The notes beneath the pieces were generated by a model that did no database searches, was not told the DNA's origin, and saw nothing but the letters and a program-made list of their open reading frames with translations. A stretch of DNA of 64,000 nucleotides from assembly GCA_037176845.1 (NCBI GenBank), contig JAYKXP010000042.1, forward strand, positions 367,502 through 431,501. Direction: 5' to 3'. Position numbers and translations under genes: made by a program. Below are positions 35,779-45,841 of the stretch, one piece after another. Each line of letters starts with the position of its first letter. The first letter of the stretch is position 1. The stretch comes from Paramarasmius palmivorus (taxonomy: Eukaryota; Basidiomycota; Agaricomycetes; Agaricales; Marasmiaceae).

Positions 35779-36931
35779 TCATGTCAGAGCCGTCAGCAGC
35801 GAGAACTTGTCGACTAGATCTTGATCCCACTCGTCCAGAATCTTAGCGGCCTCAGATATACGAGCAACCCTTGCACATTTAGCATGTAGCGCTAACAATT
35901 TGGGGTCTGGAAGAAATTGATCGGGATTGTCTTTCATTATCTCAATACAGGAAGAGGAGCCCTCCGCGACGGCATCGTTGACTTTGAAAGTGGCGATTTC
36001 ATGGGATTCTGCAGACACGGGCCCTTTCATGAAATGGCATACCCTGTACTGTAATATTCGATTAAGGGGAGGCACTGAATTAATTAAAAAGCAGAACATA
36101 CCTGATGCTTCACGCCCGTTGGCTCAAACCACATGAAAAAGGTATTCAAGTCCTCGCGACATGATAGCCAGAGCGTCATGACGTTACGTGGATTATGAAT
36201 ACCATCCTTCTGAACCAATGTGTCACCCATTGTAATCCAAAAGGCCTTGAGGATACCCAGTGCACTGCCAGTCTCTCCCTTTGAGGCCCCTTCACCGTCA
36301 TCACCGGTACTCACCTTACAGCACCGACTGTCAGCATCGAAAATGTAACAGCACTGGGTTGAGGATACGTTTCCATCATTCGGTACGCCATATCTCAACA
36401 CACCCTGCCTATCAAGCACCGAGGTCGCAAGGCATCGAAACCCGTCACGAAAAAGAGCCTTTCAAATACTGTAGATGATTCCAATACAACAGTAACTCGG
36501 CAACGGTAACGCACCAATTTCCTGGTTAACCCTTCTTGGACCCTAACAAACTCTTGACGAGATCTCCCACTCACCTGATCGTCGTCGACAGATGGGCGTG
36601 AGGAATGGGTTGGTTTGTGACGACGGACTACAAAACGCGGGTCAATGAGCGACGAAAATAGGTGTTAGACTAAAAAAAGACACGTACATGCTCTAAATAG
36701 CTGTAGATAATGTTCTCCCAGTTCAAATGCTGCGCTTTCATCTGGCGTGCGGTGAATTTGGTCCGCGAGGTAAGGTGTGTTTGAATAGTAGATCAGTAGA
36801 TAATCCACAATCCGGGAATATAGCTTTTCATTCGGTGTTTGACTGAAGCCTTGTGCATCATAGACTTCGGAGTATGCGTTCGAATTACAGGACGTGAGCG
36901 TAGTGTCTGGATGAGGCAGGGGCTGGGACAT
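35779..36931 (-). CDS. HNH-nuclease-family protein with degenerate active site
   Basis: Agaricomycete HNH_2-like protein. The chosen ATG at 36931 (MSQPLPHPDTTLTSCNSNAY) could instead be further upstream, at 37036. The first exon continues NEKLYSRIVDYLLIYYSNTP and ESAAFELGEHYLQLF. Middle exons include a Ser/Arg-rich RRHKPTHSSRPSVDDDQ. The nuclease region follows: FRCLATSVLDRQGVLRYGVP, TQCCYIFDADSRCCK, GIHNPRNVMTLWLSCREDLN, FFMWFEPTGVKHQ, and the last exon has YRVCHFMKGPVSAESHEIAT. It ends at 35779. Where the family normally has A-A-H and L-H-x-x-F-D, this protein has C-C-Y and E-D-L-N-T-F-F, so the two histidines are missing while the central N is kept. It may be inactive. A decayed inverted copy lies at 43.4-44.3 kb. 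Confidence 0.72.
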
Positions 36932-37129
36932 GGTCAGAGCAGAAGTCAAATGACGGGCGTCAATTTTCAAACACTCGTTGCACGTGATGCCATTGCTCCA
37001 AAGTCCGGTCCGGGGACCGGCTGGGACTGCAGTCATGATTTTCGCCCGATACGAGTTCAGTCAACTAAGAACAGAATATTGTTCATACATCAATTCCATC
37101 AATTCAATGAGGATGCGGATCTTTAGACT

Positions 37130-38510
37130 CCCTTACCTCGCCAATAGCCACCGTAACAATCAGCTCTCCGAGCTGACACGGTTCTGAACAAACGGAGTGA
37201 GCTCGCAATGTTCATCACCCAACCTTGCGACGAGCGGGTTAGTACTCGCGGAAGTAGAGTACGATCGCAAACGAAATCTGGGGATATTGTTGGTGGCCCG
37301 GATTTCTGGGCTGAAGTCGCGAACAGCAGCATTGCCACTGGCAGAATGGGCGACCCAACTACAAGGTTGTCAGATCACGGTATAGAAGCATGAAAACGAG
37401 GGATCGCTCACCCCAAGTCAGCAATAGAATTAAACCATCCTTCATCCAAACCTCGGGCTTCTATCGTTTGGGCTATTCCACCACAATTCAACCGATTGGT
37501 AAGACCGTGCATTACTTCGTAAATAGGGATGTCGGTTTCCGTAGCGGCGTCACGTCGGGCCTGGGCTAGAAATCCCAAACTGATCATTTCCCACAAGTTA
37601 CGGTGCTGCTATTCGCAGATGCTGTGGAAAGCGACCGCTCACTGTGGGGTAGTAAGTAAGGACGCGACGCATGCAATGGTACTTTGGTTCCATCATTGTG
37701 CCACCCAACAGGAGATCCAACATCATTCGATTTCTGAGGATCGGAAATCATTTCGTAGCCTTCTATGGGTAGCACTTTCCATACAAGTGAGCCCTGTACT
37801 GAACAAGTCGTGAACATGAAGATGTGTCGGGGTCGGAGCGGCGTGACAGCTTACCAGCGCATGTGCCACAAAGTCCGTGATGGACAGCGGTTCACCAGAA
37901 CGGACATCGACGTAGATCTCGTACCATGGTCTACTATATCGTCTTATATCTCGATGACATGAACAAGAGCAGATGCCCCTCCTTTTACAGTAAGATATTC
38001 GAAGGTAGGCTGAATACTTGTGTGAACTTCCTTAATAGAAGGTATGATCGAGCGGGCCTCGACAGCTGGCTTTGGACCGGTAGCCTTGTCTTTGAGGAAG
38101 ATTATGAGCAGAGAGAAGATACAAATCACGAGACACGTACCAGTGTCCACAAATGAAGACCCAAAGGCGCTCATCTGCCTTTGTTGTCAGCGACCGCATT
38201 GACGCTCTATGTACGAGATAAGCACCGTTAGTACTAAAGATAATGAAGACACCGACATGATACTGCTTGACGTATCCATAGCTTACATTGCCAGACGTAT
38301 GACCAGACGCCAAGACCAAGTGTGAACGGTTGACTTCTAGCTGTAGAGAAACGAAGGGAACTGCTTGCTCCATGTAAGGCTCGGCGGTAAGTCAAGACCT
38401 GCTCCGAATGTCTGACACAGTTGCATCAGTTATGTAGATAACCCTAGACTTAGGCCCATGTTACCCTTGGATGGAGAACCTCCAGTCAATCAACGTGCCC
38501 CACATTATGT
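37130..38510 (-). pseudogene. Decayed M36 fungalysin paralogue
   Basis: Relic of the gene at 219-2565, same strand. Recognisable blocks, in order from 38.5 kb downwards: TFGAGLDLPPSL, EQAVPFVSLQLE, SYGYVKQYH, AFGSSFVDTG, then SIQPTFEYLTVKGGASALVH, WYEIYVDVRSGEPLSITDFV, IPIYEVMHGLTNRLNCGG, RGLDEGWFNSIADL and LRSYSTSAST. Breaks seen: a TAA at 37946-37944 directly after HVIEI, a frameshift between that stop and WYEIYVD, a deletion between PPSL and EQAV, and replacement of the first zinc histidine by tyrosine (HEVTH has become YEVMH, 37521-37507). The signal-peptide exon is not convincingly present, and the last ~100 residues of the intact gene have no counterpart before the HNH gene starts. No product is expected. 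Confidence 0.85.
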
Positions 38511-38557
38511 CTCGTATGTTGAGCTAGGAAGATAGCTTCACAAGGCGACACTACAAG

Positions 38558-38582
38558 AAGAGAGAGAGAGAGAGAGAGAGAG
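38558..38582. repeat. (GA)n microsatellite
   Basis: An uninterrupted run of about 11 GA units just upstream of the fungalysin relic. It is a simple sequence repeat with no associated gene. Confidence 0.85.
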
Positions 38583-41305
38583 AATGGCAGTGGAGAGCAG
38601 TTGATTCGAGTTGCACGTGTCTCTCGGCCTGGTACTTATGTATATCCTCTCAAGACGCACCATCCCTGCCTTTGAATCTATGAGCAATCGTCACCAATAG
38701 TCTTGGCGCATGCTCACCTCGGGTGTTTACATGAAGTTTTGTATGGAGAAAAGTTCGAGTATGGGTTCTGCATTACCTTGATATGAGTCCTTGAGTTTGA
38801 ATCCAGATAGCATGACTCACCATCGAAGCTTTGACTGTATAGAGCTTGGATATCTGCTCTCATGAATGTCCAAAGCTCTATCTCGTGAGTGGGCACTCTG
38901 CATTCCATGATGACCTCGAGCATTCGTACAATCAAAGGCCTGTACCAGAACACGCGCAATAGTCGAGGTCGACAAGTCTTCACGCAGTCATCGATGTGCT
39001 TTGAACCGAACTCTATCGTGATATCGCTGATCATTTCTCCAAGAAGCTTGTCTTGACGTATTTCAAGCATGACGATCCATTGTAGGTCCACAAGAATACA
39101 ACAGGCTATAGAAAGACGTGTCAGTCTTGGACGTGAATCAGTGATCAAGACCTGGTCAAGACTCACCGGTACATACCCAAGTCCAAAATCATTTTGTCTG
39201 CAAGGCACACCCAGATCTCTGATAGTGATTGAGGTATCTCCTCCGTGGCGACATCTAAAAATGAATATGAGACGGGCTTCAAAAACGCTGCCAAAGCTAT
39301 AGATCCACCTCGTGTTCCCCCTCCATCTTCAATGTCTCCTAGTCCGTTGCCTCAAGGTTCGACTATTGTCCCTTCACACCACTGTGTCAAATCGGCTGCT
39401 GTTCCATGGCCCCTCGATGATTAATGACACGAATCATAGCCCGAGGGCATTCGGAAGAGGACAGTGTGAAGACAAGAAGCATCCCGGAACCGGACCGACG
39501 CAATCCGGCCCTTTTCCGTACCCCAGTCCGCTCCGAGGTTCTTTCCGATTCTTTTCCCAGGACCATCAACACCTCTTCACGATCAGATTCCTCGTTCTCA
39601 ATGCTCAAAGTACAGCCTCCCGCTAGTCCAACCAGCCCAACATTTTCAATGAGGTATCCTTGAATTGCTTGCTCACGACATGGCTCAACCTTTATACTAT
39701 CGTAATTCAAACGACTAGCTCACATCTTACTCCGAACAATTGTGTCGTTTCGGTTCAAAGAATGCATGCGCTTGTCGAACTTATCAAGCCTTTCTGGGAA
39801 AAGATGTATCGTTAGCTTACGCCCTCTTACGCCGCTGAGTTCCATCATCGCCCAATCGCTCATCTCGGGAACGTGTGCTTGCAGTAAGTAGGTCCTCGTA
39901 GGTTTCAAGGTTTACCTGATACCTGATAACAGACTGTGGAGATGAAATGTAAGTACTTGCAACAGCGGGGCCCTGCGTTACTGTAGGCGCTCATTGTGTT
40001 TAGCCGTCCTTGCCGTCTTCATGTCGGAGGGTGACACTGACAATGATTTGATCCCCGTTCCTGCGCGACTTTGGCCTCCCTCCAATGACCGCAGCACGCG
40101 CACTTCCAGATTACACGAATCGTCTCCCAGAAGCTATGTAAGTCATTATTATCCGTGTCATGAGTTCTTTCAGCCACTGACCGTGAATCCAGCGTTCAGG
40201 ATCGGCGGTGTTGTTGTTGACTTGTTGTAACTTGTCCCGTCGGAAGCTCCGTTTGTAAATCGGGATTCGGGAGTCACGTTTCAAACCTCTTTCATAGGCC
40301 CCGCTTCTCCTACGCCGATTCTAGAATTCTACCAGTAAACGGCTCATACCAGAGGACAGGTTCTGGAGACCAGCAAACCAACCATGGCAAGAGCCCAGGA
40401 TCCGAGTTATGGAAAGCGCCAAAGCTGAATAGATGTCTCACGGTTGACCGGATAGCCTGGCGTATCATCACTACGCTGCCACAACATTTGACATCAGCAG
40501 GCGCATAGTGCATACCCGTTGGGTCCAGTTTCTTTCGAATTAAACGTAACTAACCGGAATCGTTTCTGCATTCAGGGCGTCACCGGAACCGTTCGTATTC
40601 AGGAAATCTTACCTTGTTTTCGTAACATGTAATACATTTGGTTCAAAGATGTTCCTGTCGTCATTCAGAACCCCCACCACCACCACAAGTCCTTCCCGGG
40701 AATTGGGTATCCGAAGCGTAATATTCGCCAACCCAGCAGATGGTTCACAAACGACTCTGGGAGTCGCACGAGTAAACCTCACGCTAGCGGCTACCGAGGT
40801 TTTGGCGTTGAGTACAGAAACTGGACCTGGCCTACTCAGTTCGTTGAATTGGGGGTCTTCAGCAGACCTCAAGCATCGGTGTATCCTTTGTTTAACCCAT
40901 TTGCCCCGACATATACCCCAGATCCCATCCTAAGTGTAAGTGTTATTTTAGGATAGTTGAACATGTCAAAAATATCCACCCAGTTCCCAAAATTAGTTTT
41001 CTATTCACTTTCATCTCGGAATCATGACAATGATGTTTGACGTGGAAAGTCCCTGAAAGTCCACGGAACGGGGGATCAACTGCGCAGTTGGGCGTGCCAT
41101 TCATCTCCTCAGAGATCCCTGGAGATTGAAGGGGGGAACAAGTCGGCGATTATATAGTCGGCAAACATTTCGGCCGGAATATAACGCTCCCGTTTCCGTT
41201 TTGAGCAGAGGGACTGTGAGACAAAACTCGCCCAGCGACCTTGCCCCTCTCCAAGCAACCCCCATACTTTTCCTCCACTCGACGTTACTCTAGCAAAGCC
41301 AAGAA
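38583..41305. other. Unresolved region, possible relic genes
   Basis: 2.7 kb without a gene I can defend. A 164-codon minus frame (38714-39208) lacks any known motif. On the plus strand a Ser/Pro-rich stretch around 39,250-39,660 (KAIDPPRVPPPSSMSPSPLP; RTINTSSRSDSSFSMLKVQP) has coding-like low complexity, but in-frame stops separate its parts. At 40,600-40,940 all three plus frames and the minus frame stay open for up to 95 codons. The region may be one or more decayed genes. The final 150 bp, with TATATAG near 41,152-41,158, form the promoter of the MADS gene. Confidence 0.4.
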
Positions 41306-43261
41306 ATGGGAAGAAGAAAGATTGAAATTCAACCTATTACTGTGAGTTTTCTTCTCTTCGCTTCTTGGGGAGTCTATACTTGGCCTACACCTCTTTACGT
41401 CTGCCGAGTGACCCCTACAGCGATTTCAACGTCTTTGACTGTTTAATTAACTATAATGCTAATCTTGTTGTCTACAGCATGAACGAAACCGTTCAGTAAC
41501 CTTCCTAAAGGTACAGGTCGCTCTACTACTCATCACTATTTTGAGCTCATTTTTTTTCTTGGCATCTATTTTTATGTTGAATTCCTTGGTATGCTGGAAT
41601 TGCTCTTCTTTCACTTCAACGACCACTTTGGACGACTTTTCAACGACTGTTCAACGACTTTTTTCACGATGGACGACAATTCGGATGTGCGGCCGACTTG
41701 GTTGACACCCCGTGACAACCCTGTAGAGAAAGAACGGTCTATTCAAGAAAGCATACGAATTGGGTGTGCTTTGTAGTGTGGATGTAGCAGTTATCATTTT
41801 CGGTGAGTCGCAGCATTTTCTCTGTCTTTCACATCTCTTATTCCCCTGATAGACGAGAAGCCCGGTCAACAACAAAAGCTGTATGAGTACAGCTCATCCA
41901 ACATCAAGGATATCGTAAAGAGACATGTGAGGGTATGTTGACAGCGACATCTATTTCATACCCCACCCTGACCCGGCTTTAGTTCCAAGGCGAGAAGGAC
42001 TCGCGCGGTCCCTCTGATTTCTCGGGAGAAGGTGGAGCTGGCGGTAAAATGGAAGATGCTGACGAAGACGGTGACGGTGACGAGGAAGACGACGATGAAC
42101 CTCAAGCAAAGAAGAGCAAGAAGGGAGGCAAGGACGATGTAAGTCTGCGCAGCCAGGTTTCGTTGGGTTGTCAGCTAACCCCTTATCTAGCGAAAAACAT
42201 CCGCCTCAACGACACACAAGTCATCAACAAGCATACCGATATCGAGTTCTAGGCACACACATCTACACTCGCATAAACGCAAACGATCTCGTTCCAGGAG
42301 CTTATCTCTCTCACCGTCACGATCACGATCATCTTCACCTGCCTCACCCCGACAGAGAAATCAAGTAAATCCTCTAAGCCTTCCCATTCCAATCCCTCCT
42401 CCCAGATCAGATCATGAATATGGTCTACCCCCACGAGGATCAATCACCTCGCCGCACACATCGAGCTCGAGACCTGATTTTGATTCCTTTCCCCGGAGTA
42501 TGGGCAACTCTGGCTACCAGTCCTCAGGAAACGGATACCAGTTTCCCTTTCAGACCTCCTCACATTCTGCCGGAAACGTAGGCGTAGGCTATAGCTTTAT
42601 GCCTCCATCACCAGCACCGTCTTCTGGTAGTGGTGTCCCCGGCTCCCTACTCCAAACAGGCGGCTCTTTCAACGATATAATGGAGTCGAGAGGCGTCTTT
42701 GGTCCGTCAGATCGCGGAGTCTTTGAGGCGCCCAATCGACCAATATTTGGTGGAGGTGGTGGCGTAAGCGTCATGGGCGGGATGAACGTACCAGGTAGCG
42801 GAGAAGTCCTAGACGTCAAAACGTACCGCCAAATGTTACTCGACCAACAAATCCAAGCTCAGCAACACCACCAACAACAATCACAATCCAACATGAGCGA
42901 CCTCTTTGCGTTCTTTGAGAGCACGCGAGGTAGTAGCGGTGGCGGGATGCAACAACAGCATTCCTATGGCTCTCAACCACCGCCGTATTCGTTGAATAAC
43001 GCGGGTGGCCCTGTGGATTGGCCGCCGACGCCTACTGGTCCCCGTCAAAGCGCATCGAATTCTTCATCACAGAATTGGTTGGACTTTTTGTCAGGGGCGC
43101 CGCCGCAGCAACCTTCGGGTGCTCAACATGATGTGTCGGTATTGGGTGATATATTTGCTTCATCGGGTTCCGTTCCCCCGAGAGATGATGATAGCGATTC
43201 GGAATATGACCCTTCGAGGACGCAGAAGAAGGGTAGATCTAGGATAACCCATGTTTCATGA
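41306..43261 (+). CDS. RLM1-like MADS-box transcription factor, 483 aa
   Basis: Nuclear MEF2/RLM1-type MADS factor. Six exons join to 484 codons: 41306-41341, 41478-41510, 41727-41802, 41853-41932, 41983-42138, 42191-43261. The first four, all tiny, encode the DNA-binding box: [43 protein letters not shown] followed by AVIIF, then [20 protein letters not shown]. Exon 5 is acidic ([20 protein letters not shown]) with a following KKSKKGGK, a likely nuclear signal. Exon 6 begins with a Ser/Arg-rich basic stretch, then is Gly/Gln/Ser-rich and ends RSRITHVS. The MADS sequence begins at residue 1, as in Rlm1, which in yeast is the target of the cell-wall-integrity MAP kinase Slt2. An equivalent role here is inferred. 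Confidence 0.94.
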
Positions 43262-43439
43262 TTTGTGTTATGTTACTGCAGATACCTATCTCGTTCGAGT
43301 TTATCGTTGTACAGTACTGTTATCTCAGGATATCTTTTCTTAGATTGAACTTAATGTAAACACGGACGCTTGTATTCGATATATGACTGCCTTGTTTATT
43401 GTACAATTAAAAGCTTTCAAAAGACAGACCTAGCAACTG

Positions 43440-44340
43440 GCGCTTGCGCTTCCTTTTTCATCGCTGCCATGAGACCCGATGTGCAGCTCTTCCTCATCCA
43501 CAAACTACGCTCACGTCCTGTGCTCAAGACGTCCAAGATGCATATTTCAGTTTTTTTGTGCACAAGAACTTAGTCAAACACCGAACGAGAAGATATAGTC
43601 CGGATTATGGGCCACTTCAAACACACCTTGGGCGAACAACCTATAAGCTATTCACCGGCTACCAAGTAATAGCTCTGTATTCGAACCAGGAGAACACTAT
43701 CTACAGCTATTTGCGGCCTGTACGTGTTCTTTTAGTCTGTCATCCTCACTCAATGACCTTGACCAGCGTTTACTATTTTCTAGTCCGCCATTATAAACTA
43801 ACACACGACCAGAATCTTCGCCCTTCGTACCTAAACCTTGATAGTCAGCTGGAAGTGCCTGTGGAGTTCTTGTTAGCATCCAAGAAGGATGAAAAGACCA
43901 CCAAAAGATTGGTGCGTTACTCTCTTGTCTCGTTCACCACTGCTGGACTCACGCATCACAAAAAGGCGCTTTTTCGCGACAGATTTCGATGCTTCGCAAC
44001 ATCGGTACTTAAAATGGAAGGCGCATTCGCGTACAATTTGCCTATCGATGGAACACTAGCCCCTTTGGCCCAAACTTGCTAGGAATGCGGCGGGCCGCAA
44101 GGTGAGTACCTGTATCGACGGTTGAAAAGGCTGTTGGTGTAATAGGTGGGGCTTATTACTTTTTCATTTTGTGTTCGCGTTCTCTCCACGCTTACTATCT
44201 CGATCTCAATGTACTCAGCCAGGAATGAAAACTCTGCCACGATACTGTTCGGAAGGGTCTTGGACGAAAAGGGTTTTGTCGACAGCGAATAAAGTGAAGC
44301 CATTTGCAGTAATGTTCTTTTCCGAATGTCCCTTGACCGA
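43440..44340 (+). pseudogene. Decayed, inverted copy of the HNH-family gene
   Basis: On the plus strand this interval aligns by eye with the minus-strand gene at 36-37 kb. Shared blocks are LPHPQTTLTSC (LPHPDTTLTSC in the gene), AAACACCGAACGAGAAG matching AAACACCGAATGAAAAG, GAGAACACTATCTACAGCTA matching GAGAACATTATCTACAGCTA, and FRCFATSVLKMEGAFAY matching FRCLATSVLDRQGVLRY. Unequal indels shift the frame between LTSC, the SQTPNEK-equivalent and the GEHYLQLF block, so no single frame encodes the whole. Homology beyond about 44,100 (the HNH core) is weak. An open 212-codon frame (43444-44082) crosses the relic but its residues do not track one ancestral frame. Confidence 0.75.
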
Positions 44341-45841
44341 CTCTGACTTATGACAGTGCGAATAGCATGCGTGCAACGGGCGAAGTTTGAACAAGTTGCT
44401 CCTCGGAGAAGAGTACATCATTTCGTCAAGGCGAAAACTCAATTCTCATCGGCTTCTCTCCCGACATCCCACGAACGTTTATGTTGTTCACTGCTCTCAG
44501 GTCGCCGTCGGTCGGAAGTCCAGATATCAGGTTCCATACAACGCCCTCCTCGAGGTGATAACGATTCATTAATCATTGCTTGGACCGCCACAGCACAACA
44601 TGCGGCATCAGCGTCAACGAAGAGCTCCACAACATAGTTTCGGACTTCCGAGGGGTATGATGTATTGTCTCTTCATTCATCGAAGCTTAGATGACTGATG
44701 CTGTTTTACAGATACATTTCTTGACATGATCGGTGTATATTGTCCCTCGACAAGACGACAAGCCCCCGCTACACTCGTGTACCCACTACATCATGATGCA
44801 GTTCAACATGCGATAGCAGATGGCTAAGAGCCATCAGATCAGACCGAAACTGAAGTTATTGCGGAAGTTCGATGTGTCGCAAGGTCGGAGAATTTGTCTA
44901 CTCTCACCAACACGTCCTCGCGATCATGTACGCCACCCGCGTCACCACCAACACTCCACCCTTCTAGGCATTCCATTCACGCTGGTCGGGGATTGTTTCT
45001 CGAACTCTATCTACCGACTGCTCACAAGGTAATTACCATTGCACCCTTCACCGTCCCGCCAGAATCCAGATCCGCGGCCCTCACTTCAGGCTCAACTCGC
45101 TTACAGACATTTGGTGCCGCGATGGGATGGGCTTGCTACCTCAGGCCTCAGTTTTGGCAAGCTCCCGTCTCGAGAAACATCTCCTTTGTGTCATCTCGGT
45201 CTGTTTATCCCGCCAGTCTATGCCTTTGTTAGGCAGTATCATGTAAGTGCGCGTACAACTCTCCAACACACGCTAACAAGACATTGATAGAGGGTATCCT
45301 GCATACCGAAGGCCGAGGATGCGCTCCAAGGCACACATAGTAATTTCTGCGCAGTAGAACTGAGCTCGTCGCGCACCCGAAGACAGGCCCTTAGCCCTTA
45401 TTCAGTTCATGCAGGTACAGAGCGGAGTGGTGTGGCACCTGGCGCAAGTACGCAAGGCTCATGTTGACTCGGGGAAGCTAGTATTCCTCGCCATTTTCGT
45501 GATTCAGGCGGTTGTAAGCTGCCACCTTTCTCCTCGCATCTTCTTATGACCGCTTGCGCGCCCTTCCTGTCCGGACGTAACACCCTTCTCAAGGAAGGAG
45601 TATCTCATCTGGAGTATCCCCTCCACTTGTCTGGCATGATGACCACGACACGACCTTTATAGGCATACATAGCCCATATGTTGATATCCTCATGCTATAG
45701 CCTTGCGGGAATGCTGATAAATGGTTGGGACACAATCCACTGTACGGTATTCCAGGAGGTGCCACCAAAAGAACTTGTTTGTCATGTAGTGTATACATAA
45801 TCCAACACCCGCCCAATAAAATCTTTGCCACTGGCCAGAGT
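44341..45841. other. Intergenic, no supported gene
   Basis: 1.5 kb left of the F-box stop. Plus-strand frames at 44894-45232 and 45039-45287 overlap in different phases and have no motif. A minus frame at 45589-45963 overlaps the F-box 3' end and is a shadow. Part may be further decayed sequence connected with the neighbouring HNH relic, but I could not align it. Confidence 0.4.

Noticed and set aside
38558..38582. GA repeat as part of a regulatory element
   Set aside because: It sits upstream of a pseudogene only, so a plain microsatellite is the simplest reading.
43444..44082. 212-codon plus-strand frame as a novel protein
   Set aside because: It crosses an inverted HNH-gene relic, and its residues correspond to different frames of the ancestral gene along its length.
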